NCBI GenBank assembly: GCA_965208815.1
Contig: OZ242357.1
Coordinates: 1,116,001 to 1,180,000 of the forward strand
From: Bin55 sp009840545
GTDB taxonomy: Bacteria > Pseudomonadota > Gammaproteobacteria > Pseudomonadales > Azotimanducaceae
Direction: 5' to 3'
Length of the DNA stretch: 64,000 nt
Below the pieces are notes generated by a model. The model was given only the letters and a program-made list of their open reading frames with translations, ran no database searches and was not told the origin of the DNA. Position 1 is the stretch's first letter, and every line of letters starts with the position of its first letter. Of the stretch, positions 1-8,233 are shown in pieces. Made by a program: the position numbers and the translations under genes.

Positions 1-187
1 CCTGCCTGAATGTGAGTTCAAGTGTAGGAGGAACAGATTTTCAACGCCAATTGTGTCTTTCGGGTCACAGTTGGCGAAATACAACGTACTGGCAAGCAAG
101 CAAATGGGGTTAGGGGTGTTGGTGCCGACTTACAATGATCAAGCGACACTAGAAAGTGCTTAAGGAGTCAGTAGCAGTGCATTCCTG

Positions 188-547
188 TTGGTACTTCGTG
201 TCCTCATGCCTGTCACTAGATCAATTGTGAGAATAGTAGACATCAGCATCGCTCTCGCTCTAGAGGCAGGACCTAGCGATGCGACTCTCTTTTTCAGAGC
301 CGACACCTGTTCGCTACTGGATTGGGTAATGATCAGTGTCACGTGTGTAATTGCCGCGTTCCTAGTGGCTTCATCGATGTGGTTATTCAATTTAGGAGTA
401 ACTCGAGCTAGACTCACTCGGATTCGAATGGTAGTGACAATTGCTGCTGCAGTGCTGGCAGGGCTAGGTATCGTCTTCGGAACAGCTTCAATTATGAGGT
501 GGGTGGATTGCTACTTGCTCTTGTTGGGAGACGCTTTCATTAATTAA
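188..547 (+). CDS. Small two-helix membrane protein, unknown function
   Basis: A 119-residue open frame starting at TTG; an in-frame ATG lies at 206 and no clear ribosome-binding site decides between them. The protein has two strongly hydrophobic stretches (about residues 48-70 and 83-103) separated by an arginine-rich loop, so it should sit in the inner membrane. Its stop is followed after two bases by the start of another small two-helix membrane protein, which supports a two-gene unit. I recognise no family. The hydrophobic pattern makes a chance frame less likely, but there is no independent support. Confidence 0.45.
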   Translation: MVLRVLMPVTRSIVRIVDISIALALEAGPSDATLFFRADTCSLLDWVMISVTCVIAAFLVASSMWLFNLGVTRARLTRIRMVVTIAAAVLAGLGIVFGTASIMRWVDCYLLLLGDAFIN

Positions 548-549
548 TT

Positions 550-777
550 ATGGCCAATCAAGAAGAAATGGCTGAAGTAAGGGTGTATTGGATCTACCAG
601 TGTATTTTCTTCAGCGCAATGACCATTGTCACAGGCATTTGTTTCACCCTGTTGTACAGTGTCTCCTGGCCTCTCTTTGTACGGTTCGTGTTTGGAACAT
701 GTGCATTTGTCACAGTTTGTGTCTTTTGGACTACAGCGAAGAAATTCATCAATAAGGGTCCAAGAACAAGCGACTAA
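550..777 (+). CDS. Small two-helix membrane protein, unknown function
   Basis: A 75-residue protein starting at ATG two bases after the stop of the preceding small membrane protein, which suggests translational coupling. It has a short charged N-terminus, two hydrophobic helices (about residues 14-36 and 39-61) and a basic tail. No family is recognised. Together the two genes look like a paired membrane module, such as a toxin, immunity or envelope-stress pair, but nothing in the sequence proves a role. Confidence 0.45.
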   Translation: MANQEEMAEVRVYWIYQCIFFSAMTIVTGICFTLLYSVSWPLFVRFVFGTCAFVTVCVFWTTAKKFINKGPRTSD

Positions 778-994
778 TGGATGGTTTGTCGCCGATCTCT
801 AGGCACTGCTGACCAATCTGGCGTGCAATAGAACAGACTGTAGATCACTCGCAACGACATGTCGCATGATTCATTGCCCCCAACCTGTTGGGTGGATTCT
901 TGAGTGAGAGGCGACACTTAGAGGGAGAGGCGTAGGTATGCACGATGAATCTACGAAGATGGTTTGGCTTGCGACTACACGGTTCGTCTGCCTT

Positions 995-2140
995 CTAGCA
1001 ATTCCTTGCCGCGTCATCAAATCGCTTCCATGTAGAGCTCATTTCCAAAACTTGTCCAGCTCGACGAGCGTCGTCGACTCTTATTGCGGTTAATCCTGCT
1101 TCGAGCGCATCAATAACCGAAACTGGTAACGGTGCATTTTCGTGTAGGTGATTTGACAGATCTGAAGCCATTTCCGCTTCGGCGCCATAGTGGACCGACA
1201 TACCGTCTCGTTTGTATTGCTTGTCGAATTCGATCTCACCTGAATGAGAACTGTGGATGGCTAATGAGCCCTTTGCAAAATCACCTTCTGCCATCCCTTT
1301 GCTTCCAATCACACAGAAGCGTCGAATTGCGTTCGGAGCGTGAAGATTCGTGTGAAAAGACAGTCTCACTCCGTTTTTGTACTCAATCAACGCGGTCTGA
1401 TGATCCACAATGTCCGAATCGCCACAAAAAGAACTAGACGTATCGTTCCAGTTGGAAGGCCACCGCTTGTATCTAGGTTCTTCTTCAAGATGTTGATTGC
1501 GTTCCGTGAAGAAAGAGCACCCTCCGAAACTTGCGACTCTAGAGGGTCGAGATTTCACAAGACCTGCATAAAGATCAAGATCGTGGCAGCACTTCTCGAG
1601 AAGAAAGCCTCCACTTAGTTCGCTCTTTCGTCTCCAGTCCCGAAAGAAAAAGGCACCGTGTGCGGGTCTTATGTGTTCCGAAGCGTCAATGCTCATGACT
1701 TCTCCAAGTGCATCTGATTCGTAGGATCGAATCAAATCCTTATAGAGGGGCGCATATCTCAATACCAGCCCGACCATGACGCGATCAGTTCCGTATTCGT
1801 TCAGCTTCTTCAACAGCCGAAGGGTTTGCTCTTCCGAAACAACTACGGGTTTCTCGCAGAAGATCTTCAAGCCGGCATCGAGAGACATGCACAAGTCATC
1901 GCAGTGAAAGACATTCGGAGAACCGATCATTACCAAGTCAATTGGTTCCTGATCCAACATGGTTTGAAGATCTTGGTAGCCACGAAGTTTTCGAGCGAAG
2001 TCTGAATCCATGCGGCGAAATCCACTGGGCACGGCAGCGGGGTCCGCGTATGCGACAGGTTCGAAGTCAGGAATGTTCAGGCGGAAGATCTCAGCCAAGT
2101 ATCCAATTCTGTCGCCCAAACCGCAAAGTCCTACCTTCAT
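995..2140 (-). CDS. Gfo/Idh/MocA-family oxidoreductase
   Basis: A 381-residue protein with the Gfo/Idh/MocA layout: an N-terminal Rossmann fold starting with a glycine-rich loop (GLCGLGDRIG) and a CEKPV motif near residue 95 that contacts the nicotinamide cofactor, followed by the C-terminal alpha/beta substrate domain. The family mostly carries out NAD(P)-dependent oxidation or reduction of sugars, inositols and related compounds in the cytoplasm. The substrate cannot be told from sequence. The ATG is preceded by GGAGAG at a good distance. It is divergent from gdhA, and the roughly 150 bases between them should hold both promoters. Full length for the family. Confidence 0.85.
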   Translation of the reverse strand: MKVGLCGLGDRIGYLAEIFRLNIPDFEPVAYADPAAVPSGFRRMDSDFARKLRGYQDLQTMLDQEPIDLVMIGSPNVFHCDDLCMSLDAGLKIFCEKPVVVSEEQTLRLLKKLNEYGTDRVMVGLVLRYAPLYKDLIRSYESDALGEVMSIDASEHIRPAHGAFFFRDWRRKSELSGGFLLEKCCHDLDLYAGLVKSRPSRVASFGGCSFFTERNQHLEEEPRYKRWPSNWNDTSSSFCGDSDIVDHQTALIEYKNGVRLSFHTNLHAPNAIRRFCVIGSKGMAEGDFAKGSLAIHSSHSGEIEFDKQYKRDGMSVHYGAEAEMASDLSNHLHENAPLPVSVIDALEAGLTAIRVDDARRAGQVLEMSSTWKRFDDAARNC

Positions 2141-2294
2141 CGAATCTCTCTCCAGTCAAGTTTTGTTCAAGGTACATATCGTATTCGTCAAACGGCTCGG
2201 GCAACTCACAGCGATCAGATATGTCGAATTCACCGAAAACTAGGATAATTGGCGTCGAGAATTTACGCGTTTTACGAACTAGACAAAAGGAGAA

Positions 2295-3662
2295 ATGGAA
2301 TTGGTTGCCAAAACCACGCACCAAAAGGAAGTTGATCGATTCTTGGTCGGTCTTCGGAAACGAAATCCTTACGAAACTGAATTTCATCAAGCGGTAGCGG
2401 AAGTCGTTGAAGCGGTGATGCCGTGGTACTTGCAACACGACGAATACGGTAGAGAACAAGTACTTGAGCGGGTAACGGAACCCGATCGTATCGTGAGTTT
2501 CCGCGTTACTTGGGAGACAGACTCGGGTGCTATCGAAGTTAATCGCGGTTGGCGCGTTCAATTCAACCACGTGTTGGGGCCGTACAAAGGTGGACTTCGT
2601 TTCCATCCAACTGTCAATCAAAGCGTGCTCAAATTCCTGGGATTCGAACAGATCTTCAAGAACAGCTTGACTGGTCTACCAATGGGTGGCGCTAAGGGTG
2701 GATCAAACTTTGACCCCAAAGGTAAGAGTGACCGAGAAGTTATGCGGTTCTGTCAGTCTTTTATGTCCGAGCTACACCGACACATTGGCGAAGACATCGA
2801 CATTCCTGCTGGGGACATCGGTGTGGGCTCACGAGAAATCAGCTACTTGTTCGCTCAGTACATGCGAATGCGGAATCGATGGTCTGGTGTGATAACGGGA
2901 AAATCCCTTGACTATGGGGGCAGTGAAGTTCGCCGTGAAGCAACGGGATACGGATGTGTCTATTTTTGCGAGAACATGCTCAACCACTTTGGAGACTCTC
3001 TGCGAAACAAGTCCATTGCAGTTAGCGGAAGTGGAAACGTCGCGATTTACGCGGCGGAAAAAGCACTTCAGATGGGCGGCAAAGTAATTACGCTCAGCGA
3101 TTCTGGAGGTTTCGTGCACATCAAAAACGGGATCAACGAGGATCAGTTGAAGTTCGTTCAGGATCTCAAGGAACGAAGGCGAGGCCGTATTTCTGAATTT
3201 GCAGACAAATACCGGGGAGTGGACTTTCACGCCAACTTGCGACCTTGGGGCGTGAACTGCCAAGTGGCGATGCCGTGCGCTACACAGAATGAACTTGATG
3301 CGAAAGATGCCAAGTCACTAATTTCAAACGGCGTCGTTGCTGTGTCTGAAGGAGCAAATATGCCACTCACTGTGGATGCAGTTCACACGTTCGCCGACAA
3401 GAAGATTCTTCACGCACCGGGAAAGGCATCGAATGCCGGTGGAGTCGCTGTAAGCGGATTGGAACAGAGTCAGAACTCGATCCGATTCAGTTGGTCGCGA
3501 GAGGAAGTGGATCGACGTCTTCGAACCATCATGTCCGAAATACATCAGCAGTGCATTCAACATGGAGCACAAATCGGGGGACACGTCGACTACGTAACCG
3601 GTGCGAACGTAGCGGGCTTCAAGAAGGTCGCCGATACCATGATTGCATACGGAGTTGTCTAG
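2295..3662 (+). CDS. gdhA: NADP-specific glutamate dehydrogenase
   Basis: A 455-residue protein matching the hexameric NADP-type glutamate dehydrogenases over its whole length (usual length about 447). It makes glutamate from 2-oxoglutarate and ammonia. Visible hallmarks are the substrate-binding segment GPYKGGLRFHP, the catalytic-lysine segment PMGGAKGG near residue 130, the IPAGDIGVG loop, the cofactor loop SGSGNVA near residue 246, and the conserved SEGANMP and APGKASNAGGV segments. The ATG follows AAGGAG at ideal spacing. Divergent neighbour: an oxidoreductase. Downstream lie ICE genes, so the element boundary, if real, is probably between here and parB; I see no repeat or tRNA marking it. 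Confidence 0.96.
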   Translation: MELVAKTTHQKEVDRFLVGLRKRNPYETEFHQAVAEVVEAVMPWYLQHDEYGREQVLERVTEPDRIVSFRVTWETDSGAIEVNRGWRVQFNHVLGPYKGGLRFHPTVNQSVLKFLGFEQIFKNSLTGLPMGGAKGGSNFDPKGKSDREVMRFCQSFMSELHRHIGEDIDIPAGDIGVGSREISYLFAQYMRMRNRWSGVITGKSLDYGGSEVRREATGYGCVYFCENMLNHFGDSLRNKSIAVSGSGNVAIYAAEKALQMGGKVITLSDSGGFVHIKNGINEDQLKFVQDLKERRRGRISEFADKYRGVDFHANLRPWGVNCQVAMPCATQNELDAKDAKSLISNGVVAVSEGANMPLTVDAVHTFADKKILHAPGKASNAGGVAVSGLEQSQNSIRFSWSREEVDRRLRTIMSEIHQQCIQHGAQIGGHVDYVTGANVAGFKKVADTMIAYGVV

Positions 3663-3853
3663 GGACTCGGCTCTTCACTTGATTATTCTCAAAGTGTAGT
3701 TGGGTTCGTTTGATTCCATTGAGATCCGGTTCGGAGAATTCATCCGCCGAACTTAGCGTGTTCTGCGTGAGCGCAGAAATATCGGTGCGATAGAAGTTTG
3801 CTCTTGTGTGGAGCCCTGTGATACTCGAGACATGACAGTGCCCTACACTAATA

Positions 3854-3875
3854 CTGTACAAATGTTTATATAATC
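3854..3875 (+). promoter_or_regulatory. ICE-wide promoter/operator motif before parB
   Basis: The sequence ATACTGTACAAAT lies about 50 bases before parB and recurs, with variation, at 5725, 14454 and 24402, each time ahead of an ICE transcription unit. The upstream bases CTACACTAAT also resemble those before the 14454 copy. It may be an operator for an element-encoded regulator or a shared promoter core (TGTANAAAT resembles an extended -10). Confidence 0.45.
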
Positions 3876-3904
3876 AAATACAAGAACAGACTAACTCGAA
3901 GCAA

Positions 3905-5281
3905 TTGGTGCCCACTACCAAACTCAGCGAAGCCACATTGCCTGAAGACTTTACATTCGAGACAGCGAAGGAGCGGCTCTTAAGTCTGGATGAGATTGAG
4001 CCACTTCAATACCAGCCCAATTCAGTACATCACGTGCTCGACTCGTCACTGTACGAATCCATAAAGCATGTGGGCCTACAGAACCCTCTCGTTGTGGCAG
4101 AAGTCCCGAACGAAAAAGTCTTCGTCCCTATCGCGGGTGGAAATTCTCGGCTTCAGGTACTGTCTCGACTCTACGATGAGACAGGAGAAGAATCCTTTGC
4201 CACCGTTCAATGCGTTGTCTCTGAATGGCCTGGCTTGGCAAGGGCACAATTGGCGCACGTCATCACAAATCACGTACACAAGCGCTACAGTTTTGCATCC
4301 AGAGCGATTGCCATCGTACACATCGTGGATTCTGAACGTAACAGCAAACCATCGAAGACCATGCCTCAGCGTGATGCTGTTCTATTTCTGGTTTCGAATG
4401 GGTACCCCATTAGCCAGTCGGCTTTTAGCTACATGGAATATCTCGTGCATCGGCTTCAACCAAGAGTTTCCACTGAGGTACTCAATAAATTGAGCATGAT
4501 CGACGTGCGCGAACTGCGTGAAATTGAAACCAAAGCGAACGAACACTGGCAAGACCAGATTGAACTGAGTGCGAATTTCAAAGAACTCTACGCACGTCTG
4601 CTTAAGGAGGCAGCATCACAAAGCACTGAAGTCGAAGACTTAATCGAGAGAGTCAGGTACAAGGCAAATTACCTGGGTGAGATTAGTGGCTTAGAGCCGT
4701 ATTACGGACTCGATGAGCTTGTTTCGCACGATGATGGTAATCCCGTTGCATCGACCGATCCCGTGAACCGATCGCTAGGACCTGTCTTAGTCGAAAAAAC
4801 GACCGAGTCTAATCGTGATGAGATAACGAAAACTTCCTCAAGCGATGGAGTCAATCAGCCTGATTGCAACACCACGCTTTCTTCAAACGACACTGTAAGC
4901 AAAGAGCGGGAAGTTATTGCTCAACGCACGATTGGTGAGCTTCGAGAGTCTGCTTGGACTGCGGCTTCACATCTGTGCAATAGCTATAACCTGAACAAAT
5001 GTATAATAAATGTGTCAACGCAATTCGGGTACCAAATTGTTGCGAAGCCAGACTGTGACTCGTCGACGACACAGTACCAGTTATGGAACTACTTAGACGT
5101 TTTCGCTGGATCTCACGACCGACCGCTAGATGTGACTGTGTGGACCGAACTCAATGATGAAGATTGGAGGGCATTGATCGATCTATGGGATGCTGTCCGG
5201 TTGATTCGCAAAAACAGACGCACAGACCACCAGAACCTCTCTCAAGTCGTGGCCCTACAGGATAAACTGACTGGAGAATAG
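3905..5281 (+). CDS. parB: ParB-like partition protein of PFGI-1-class ICE
   Basis: A 458-residue protein resembling the ParB-type proteins of PFGI-1 ICEs (TIGR03764). The N-terminal third carries the ParB nuclease-fold pattern: LQYQPNS, then SIKHVGLQNPLVV, then AGGNSRLQVL. A predicted helix-turn-helix region and a long C-terminal part follow. In this ICE class ParB helps keep the excised circle during host division and is encoded near the replication genes. The start is TTG at 3905 or GTG at 3908, with a weak ribosome-binding site. The usual upstream partners, ParA and a DnaB-like helicase, are absent; a glutamate dehydrogenase gene stands there instead, suggesting a truncated or rearranged left side. 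Confidence 0.8.
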   Translation: MVPTTKLSEATLPEDFTFETAKERLLSLDEIEPLQYQPNSVHHVLDSSLYESIKHVGLQNPLVVAEVPNEKVFVPIAGGNSRLQVLSRLYDETGEESFATVQCVVSEWPGLARAQLAHVITNHVHKRYSFASRAIAIVHIVDSERNSKPSKTMPQRDAVLFLVSNGYPISQSAFSYMEYLVHRLQPRVSTEVLNKLSMIDVRELREIETKANEHWQDQIELSANFKELYARLLKEAASQSTEVEDLIERVRYKANYLGEISGLEPYYGLDELVSHDDGNPVASTDPVNRSLGPVLVEKTTESNRDEITKTSSSDGVNQPDCNTTLSSNDTVSKEREVIAQRTIGELRESAWTAASHLCNSYNLNKCIINVSTQFGYQIVAKPDCDSSTTQYQLWNYLDVFAGSHDRPLDVTVWTELNDEDWRALIDLWDAVRLIRKNRRTDHQNLSQVVALQDKLTGE

Positions 5282-5772
5282 GACATAGCAGAGGCTCGTT
5301 CGCTTGACTAATAGAAAAAATATGTCCGTATAGGTACGTTTTACAGATTAATCAAAGCAGTTTGTGCTGTTGGTGTTCATTCTCTCGTACACCGTAGTAC
5401 CAATATTTCAGATCATGCCGAAACTTAGAGGTAACCAACACTCAGCTCTTGCGAATCCTACCTTGTTCTAGCAGCCCAAGATCGAAAATTATCTCAAGAG
5501 GTACGTGTAGTTTCATCTTCCTTTGAATGACTTAGAGCGTACGCTGACAGAGGCAATTGGACCAATCTCTCGATCTAACCATAGCTTGTGCCAGCAATTG
5601 ATCGCCTATGTTTGGCGCTAGCAGTGTGAGTTGATACACATGTCCAGTCAGTGATCTGCTTCGATTTCTATGGATATTCTCTTCATCCATTGAATTATTT
5701 CCTCATTTACTGTATAAATATACACTGTATAAATAATCAGTAACTATCAAATGGAAATCGGAAGGGGCTATT
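5282..5772. other. Gene-free stretch between parB and PFL_4669 gene
   Basis: About 490 AT-rich bases without a credible gene. The right end holds the repeated CTGTATAAAT motif (5710-5743). A 7-base inverted repeat, GGACATA (5281-5287) and TATGTCC (5321-5327), lies just after the parB stop and may be a weak transcription end. Nothing else is seen. Confidence 0.5.
5710..5743 (+). promoter_or_regulatory. Double copy of ICE motif; near-LexA boxes
   Basis: Two overlapping copies: CTGTATAAATATACAC (5710-5725) and CTGTATAAATAATCAGTAA (5725-5743). The first differs from the LexA pattern CTGT-N8-ACAG at the last base. The second matches 18 of 19 bases of the copy at 24402. They end 30 bases before the GTG start of the PFL_4669 gene, so they overlap or adjoin its promoter. 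A regulator site and a promoter core are both possible. Confidence 0.5.
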
Positions 5773-6540
5773 GTGGTTGCACTGCGTCTTGCAGAAGCCT
5801 TGGGTGTCAGTTCCTCAATCAGCGAAACCCGAAACGCGAGTTTCGAACCGTTGCGAAGCGATGTTTGGTTGACTCTTCAAACTACCTATGCGCAACTCTT
5901 GATTAGAGGTCGGCGCGCAAAGGGAAAAGCTCAAATCGTAGGTCTGATAGGTTTCGCGGATCGATTGAGGCTGATTTGGCATGCTGCACAGGCCAATGAT
6001 CCGTTTGCAGATTGGTGGCTGGTCAAGATTCACGACGCCATTTCGACAGTCGACGCCCGAATCAGCTTGGAGCGTGAGTCAGTACAAGAGCTGTTTGACA
6101 CGGGTAGGCCATTTATTGCCGTTCCGGCGCAAAATCGCGAACCATTCCGAATAAAGTTGCGATTTGCATCTCCCTACGCCTATCGAGCTGCACAAATGCT
6201 GGCGGAGTTTGACTCTCTCGCCTGCGAACTGTTAACTGCTCGTCACATCGGTCGATTGGCAAGGCGGGACACGACCTCGATAACTCATTCAGTGGCGTCA
6301 AAAATTCGCGGAGTGTTCAACATTCCCTTGCGATTCAGACACTTGGGGATTGATAGAGCAAATTCACACTCCTGGCAAGCAGACGGACAGATTGCAAAGA
6401 GATACATGGGAGTTATTCCACAGGACATATTGGAAGGCAAACGAAGAGCTGCATTTGCACCTCCGATTCTGTCCGGAGCGGGCGAGGCGCTACCTCCATT
6501 TATTGAAATCGAAGAAATTGTTCAGGAAAACGATACTTGA
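5773..6540 (+). CDS. PFL_4669-family ICE protein (TIGR03761/DUF1845)
   Basis: A 255-residue protein with the family pattern: the LQTTYAQLLIRGR segment near residue 31, then GLIGFADRL, then the diagnostic NDPFADWWLVKIHDA stretch near residue 75. These proteins are conserved in the maintenance region of PFGI-1-type ICEs; their biochemical role is unknown. The start is GTG with GAAGGGG upstream. It lies directly downstream of the double regulatory motif at 5710-5743 and upstream of the structured leader of the DUF3577 gene, in the gene order usual for this ICE class. Length is normal for the family. Confidence 0.8.
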   Translation: MVALRLAEALGVSSSISETRNASFEPLRSDVWLTLQTTYAQLLIRGRRAKGKAQIVGLIGFADRLRLIWHAAQANDPFADWWLVKIHDAISTVDARISLERESVQELFDTGRPFIAVPAQNREPFRIKLRFASPYAYRAAQMLAEFDSLACELLTARHIGRLARRDTTSITHSVASKIRGVFNIPLRFRHLGIDRANSHSWQADGQIAKRYMGVIPQDILEGKRRAAFAPPILSGAGEALPPFIEIEEIVQENDT

Positions 6541-6565
6541 CGATTTCTGAAATAGACATGCGTGG

Positions 6566-6716
6566 CCACTGCGTTTCAGTGGTAGAGGCGTCGTCGGGTC
6601 GTGAAATCGACGCCCAGACGAGTTTTCCACGGGAAACTCGTCCGACCCTACAAGCGTGCATGGGTTTGTCTCAGACGAAACCATGTTTCTGTCACAGCTT
6701 CGACAGGATGTCGAAG
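6566..6716 (+). ncRNA. Candidate structured RNA leader: five stem-loops in a row
   Basis: Between the PFL_4669 stop (6540) and the DUF3577 start (6748) the + strand contains five consecutive inverted repeats: 6566-6582 (6 bp, CCACTG/CAGTGG), 6587-6614 (7 bp, GGCGTCG/CGACGCC), 6617-6642 (11 bp including one G-U), 6659-6685 (10 pairs, one G-U, one mismatch, 3-base loop) and 6698-6716 (8 bp perfect, GGA loop). The loop bases GGGTCG at 6596-6601 are complementary to CGACCC at 6643-6648, so a pseudoknot is possible. The ribosome-binding site AGGAGG follows at 6735-6740. It may be a cis-regulatory RNA, a processed small RNA, or hairpins acting on single-stranded DNA. Confidence 0.6.
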
Positions 6717-6747
6717 ATGCATTGTCCACCATCCAGGAGGAAGTGCG

Positions 6748-7149
6748 ATGGCCACAATTGGGAGTGCGAAGAACTTCGCATTGCTAACAACCGGAGTGGG
6801 TTACATCAGCAGAATTCGAGAATTCGAACCTGCAGATGGTTTACCGACTCTGGCGGTGACTATATCCGCCCTCCGGGGCGTAGACGAGAGCGTTCGATAC
6901 ACGTACATCGACTGTCAAGTCGCTGGACGTACTACGCATTCCTACATTCGCCATCTGGCGCCCAATGTAGAGCAAGGCGACAAAGTATTGGTGCGCTTTC
7001 GATTGAACGGCCTCTATGCCACGACATTTACTTACCGACAGGGTCCCAAAGAGGGTCAAGTTGGCGTGAATTTGAAGGCGAGACTAGTCGGTATCGACTG
7101 GGCTCGCGTCAATGGCGTAGCGGTGTCAGAGATCGAAAACGTTGCTTAG
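6748..7149 (+). CDS. STY4534-family ICE protein (DUF3577)
   Basis: A 133-residue protein matching DUF3577/STY4534, a family annotated as an ICE replication protein and conserved beside PFL_4669-type genes. The pattern is an N-terminal NFALLTTGVGYISRIREF segment, a central ISALRG...YTYIDCQVAG segment and a DKVLVRFRLNGLY strand. The oligonucleotide-binding-like, beta-rich pattern suggests nucleic-acid binding, which is an inference. The ATG at 6748 is chosen because AGGAGG sits 7 bases upstream; the longer frame from 6601 would run through the stem-loop leader and is rejected. Confidence 0.82.
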   Translation: MATIGSAKNFALLTTGVGYISRIREFEPADGLPTLAVTISALRGVDESVRYTYIDCQVAGRTTHSYIRHLAPNVEQGDKVLVRFRLNGLYATTFTYRQGPKEGQVGVNLKARLVGIDWARVNGVAVSEIENVA

Positions 7150-7206
7150 CGCAATTGCAGCAGGCATTTAGTTTGCCGCTTGAGTGCTTCGCTCTCTATT
7201 TTCCAA

Positions 7207-7248
7207 CCCGGCCGGGGAGTTCCACTTCCCGTCGGGGCAGGGGTCTGC
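7207..7248 (+). promoter_or_regulatory. GC-rich hairpin leader before DUF6573 gene
   Basis: A compound hairpin (7207-7236) pairs CCCGGC with GTCGGG and GGGGAG with CTTCCC around a TTCCA loop. A small GCAG/CTGC hairpin follows (7237-7248), then GCTTTTT at 7253-7258. The arrangement resembles an attenuator or RNA leader. It stands out because the surrounding DNA is less GC-rich. The gene start (7277) follows GGAG at 7267-7270. Confidence 0.5.
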
Positions 7249-7276
7249 TCGGCTTTTTCAACCCTCGGAGAAAGTC

Positions 7277-7699
7277 ATGACAGACTTCTTTAACGACAAC
7301 CCTGAGCAGAAGGCTCTTGATCCGGCTTACACTGGATCTCGTGCCGATGCCATCGCCAATGACGAAATATTCGACATTGGCGATATGTCCCGACAGGTCG
7401 GTTTCAGATGGCCGGTCGCATTGACCAAAGCCGTTTGGGACAACTGTGTTGTGTGGTCTGACGAAGATTCCAAGCGTCAGATCCCACAAACCGAGTATTC
7501 CCGTCTCTACGCCGTCGTCAGCAAATGCGCTGACTTCGTACGTACACGTTCTCCTTCTGCGGATCGCATGCGATTCCGTCTGGAGAGAGTTCCAAGAGAT
7601 GGGAAGTCAAAGATCTCACGAACTGTTGTCCTGCAAGTGCTAGCGCACGGCGGAGACGATGGTGAGCCGGTCTTGACTATTCGGTTACCCGCGCAGTAA
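7277..7699 (+). CDS. DUF6573-family protein
   Basis: A 140-residue protein matching the DUF6573 family found on ICEs and plasmids. The segment RQVGFRWPVALTKAVWDNCV, followed by SDEDSKRQ and then RLYAVV, is the recognisable core, and the C-terminal half carries the FRLERVPRDGKS segment. No function is known for the family. The ATG at 7277 is chosen over the upstream in-frame start at 7184 because a GGAG site precedes it and the upstream part would read through a GC hairpin. It is the last ICE gene before the IS3 insertion, so downstream partners such as ssb or topB may have been lost. Confidence 0.75.
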   Translation: MTDFFNDNPEQKALDPAYTGSRADAIANDEIFDIGDMSRQVGFRWPVALTKAVWDNCVVWSDEDSKRQIPQTEYSRLYAVVSKCADFVRTRSPSADRMRFRLERVPRDGKSKISRTVVLQVLAHGGDDGEPVLTIRLPAQ

Positions 7700-7719
7700 G
7701 GCTCTGGGCCATCAGGGAA

Positions 7720-7766
7720 GAAATCCGTTAGTCTGGGTGCATACGCACCTGGACTAACGAGATTTC
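7720..7766. repeat. Long near-perfect inverted repeat (22-bp stem)
   Basis: GAAATC and CGTTAGTC on the left pair with GACTAACG and GATTTC on the right; the inner stem GGTGC/GCACC closes an ATAC loop. There are two G-U pairs and one bulged A (7760), giving about 22 pairs. No T-run follows, so a standard terminator is unlikely. It lies 20 bases after the DUF6573 stop and 110 bases before the IS3 end. Confidence 0.6.
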
Positions 7767-7939
7767 TCGTCGACCTCGATGACCTTCCGTATCACAGCGA
7801 ACTATCAGCGAGTCTTCAGCCAAAACAGAGTGCGAGGCGACGTACACTTGTGCTGATAGAAGCATTGTATGTGTTGCTCAAAAATAGTGGGAATCAAAAC
7901 GAGGTGTTTTAGTATAGATTCCACTAGGAGCACACAATC

Positions 7940-8233
7940 ATGTCCAAACGAGTCGCATTGACGGCGGAGGAGCGAGGAGAGCTGGTTCTTCGTCTGCTTC
8001 GGAAGGAAGCCACGGCATCGGATCTTGCCCGCGAGGCATCAATCTCCGAGCCCACGCTGTACCAGTGGCGCGACGCCTTTCTTCGCGCTGGATTCGCCGG
8101 TTTGAACGGACGTTCCGACCGCGACTCGGAGAGGCGACGGCACGCTCGGGAGCTGGCGCAGCGGGACCAGGTGATCGGCGAGATGACCGTGGCCCTGAAG
8201 GTGCTAAAAAAAAACTTGGGGGTCTCCGAGTGA
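7940..8233 (+). CDS. IS3-family OrfA, helix-turn-helix protein
   Basis: A 97-residue protein with a helix-turn-helix near residues 20-45 (EASISEPTLYQWRDAF) and a C-terminal helical part ending in a lysine-rich stretch encoded by nine A residues. OrfA binds the IS ends and, alone, represses transposition in IS3 elements. Its stop (8231-8233) overlaps a GTG start for OrfB. In IS3 elements a -1 ribosomal frameshift at such A-tracts makes the fused OrfAB transposase. Confidence 0.85.
   Translation: MSKRVALTAEERGELVLRLLRKEATASDLAREASISEPTLYQWRDAFLRAGFAGLNGRSDRDSERRRHARELAQRDQVIGEMTVALKVLKKNLGVSE
8206..8214 (+). promoter_or_regulatory. Programmed -1 frameshift site (nine A)
   Basis: A run of nine A residues near the end of OrfA precedes the switch to the OrfB frame, which is -1 relative to OrfA and already open from 8065. 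This is the usual slippery type for IS3-family OrfAB production. Confidence 0.7.

Noticed and set aside
3761..3778. Hairpin TTCTGCG-TGAG-CGCAGAA after gdhA
   Set aside because: Only 7 pairs and no T-run; too weak to call the gdhA terminator.
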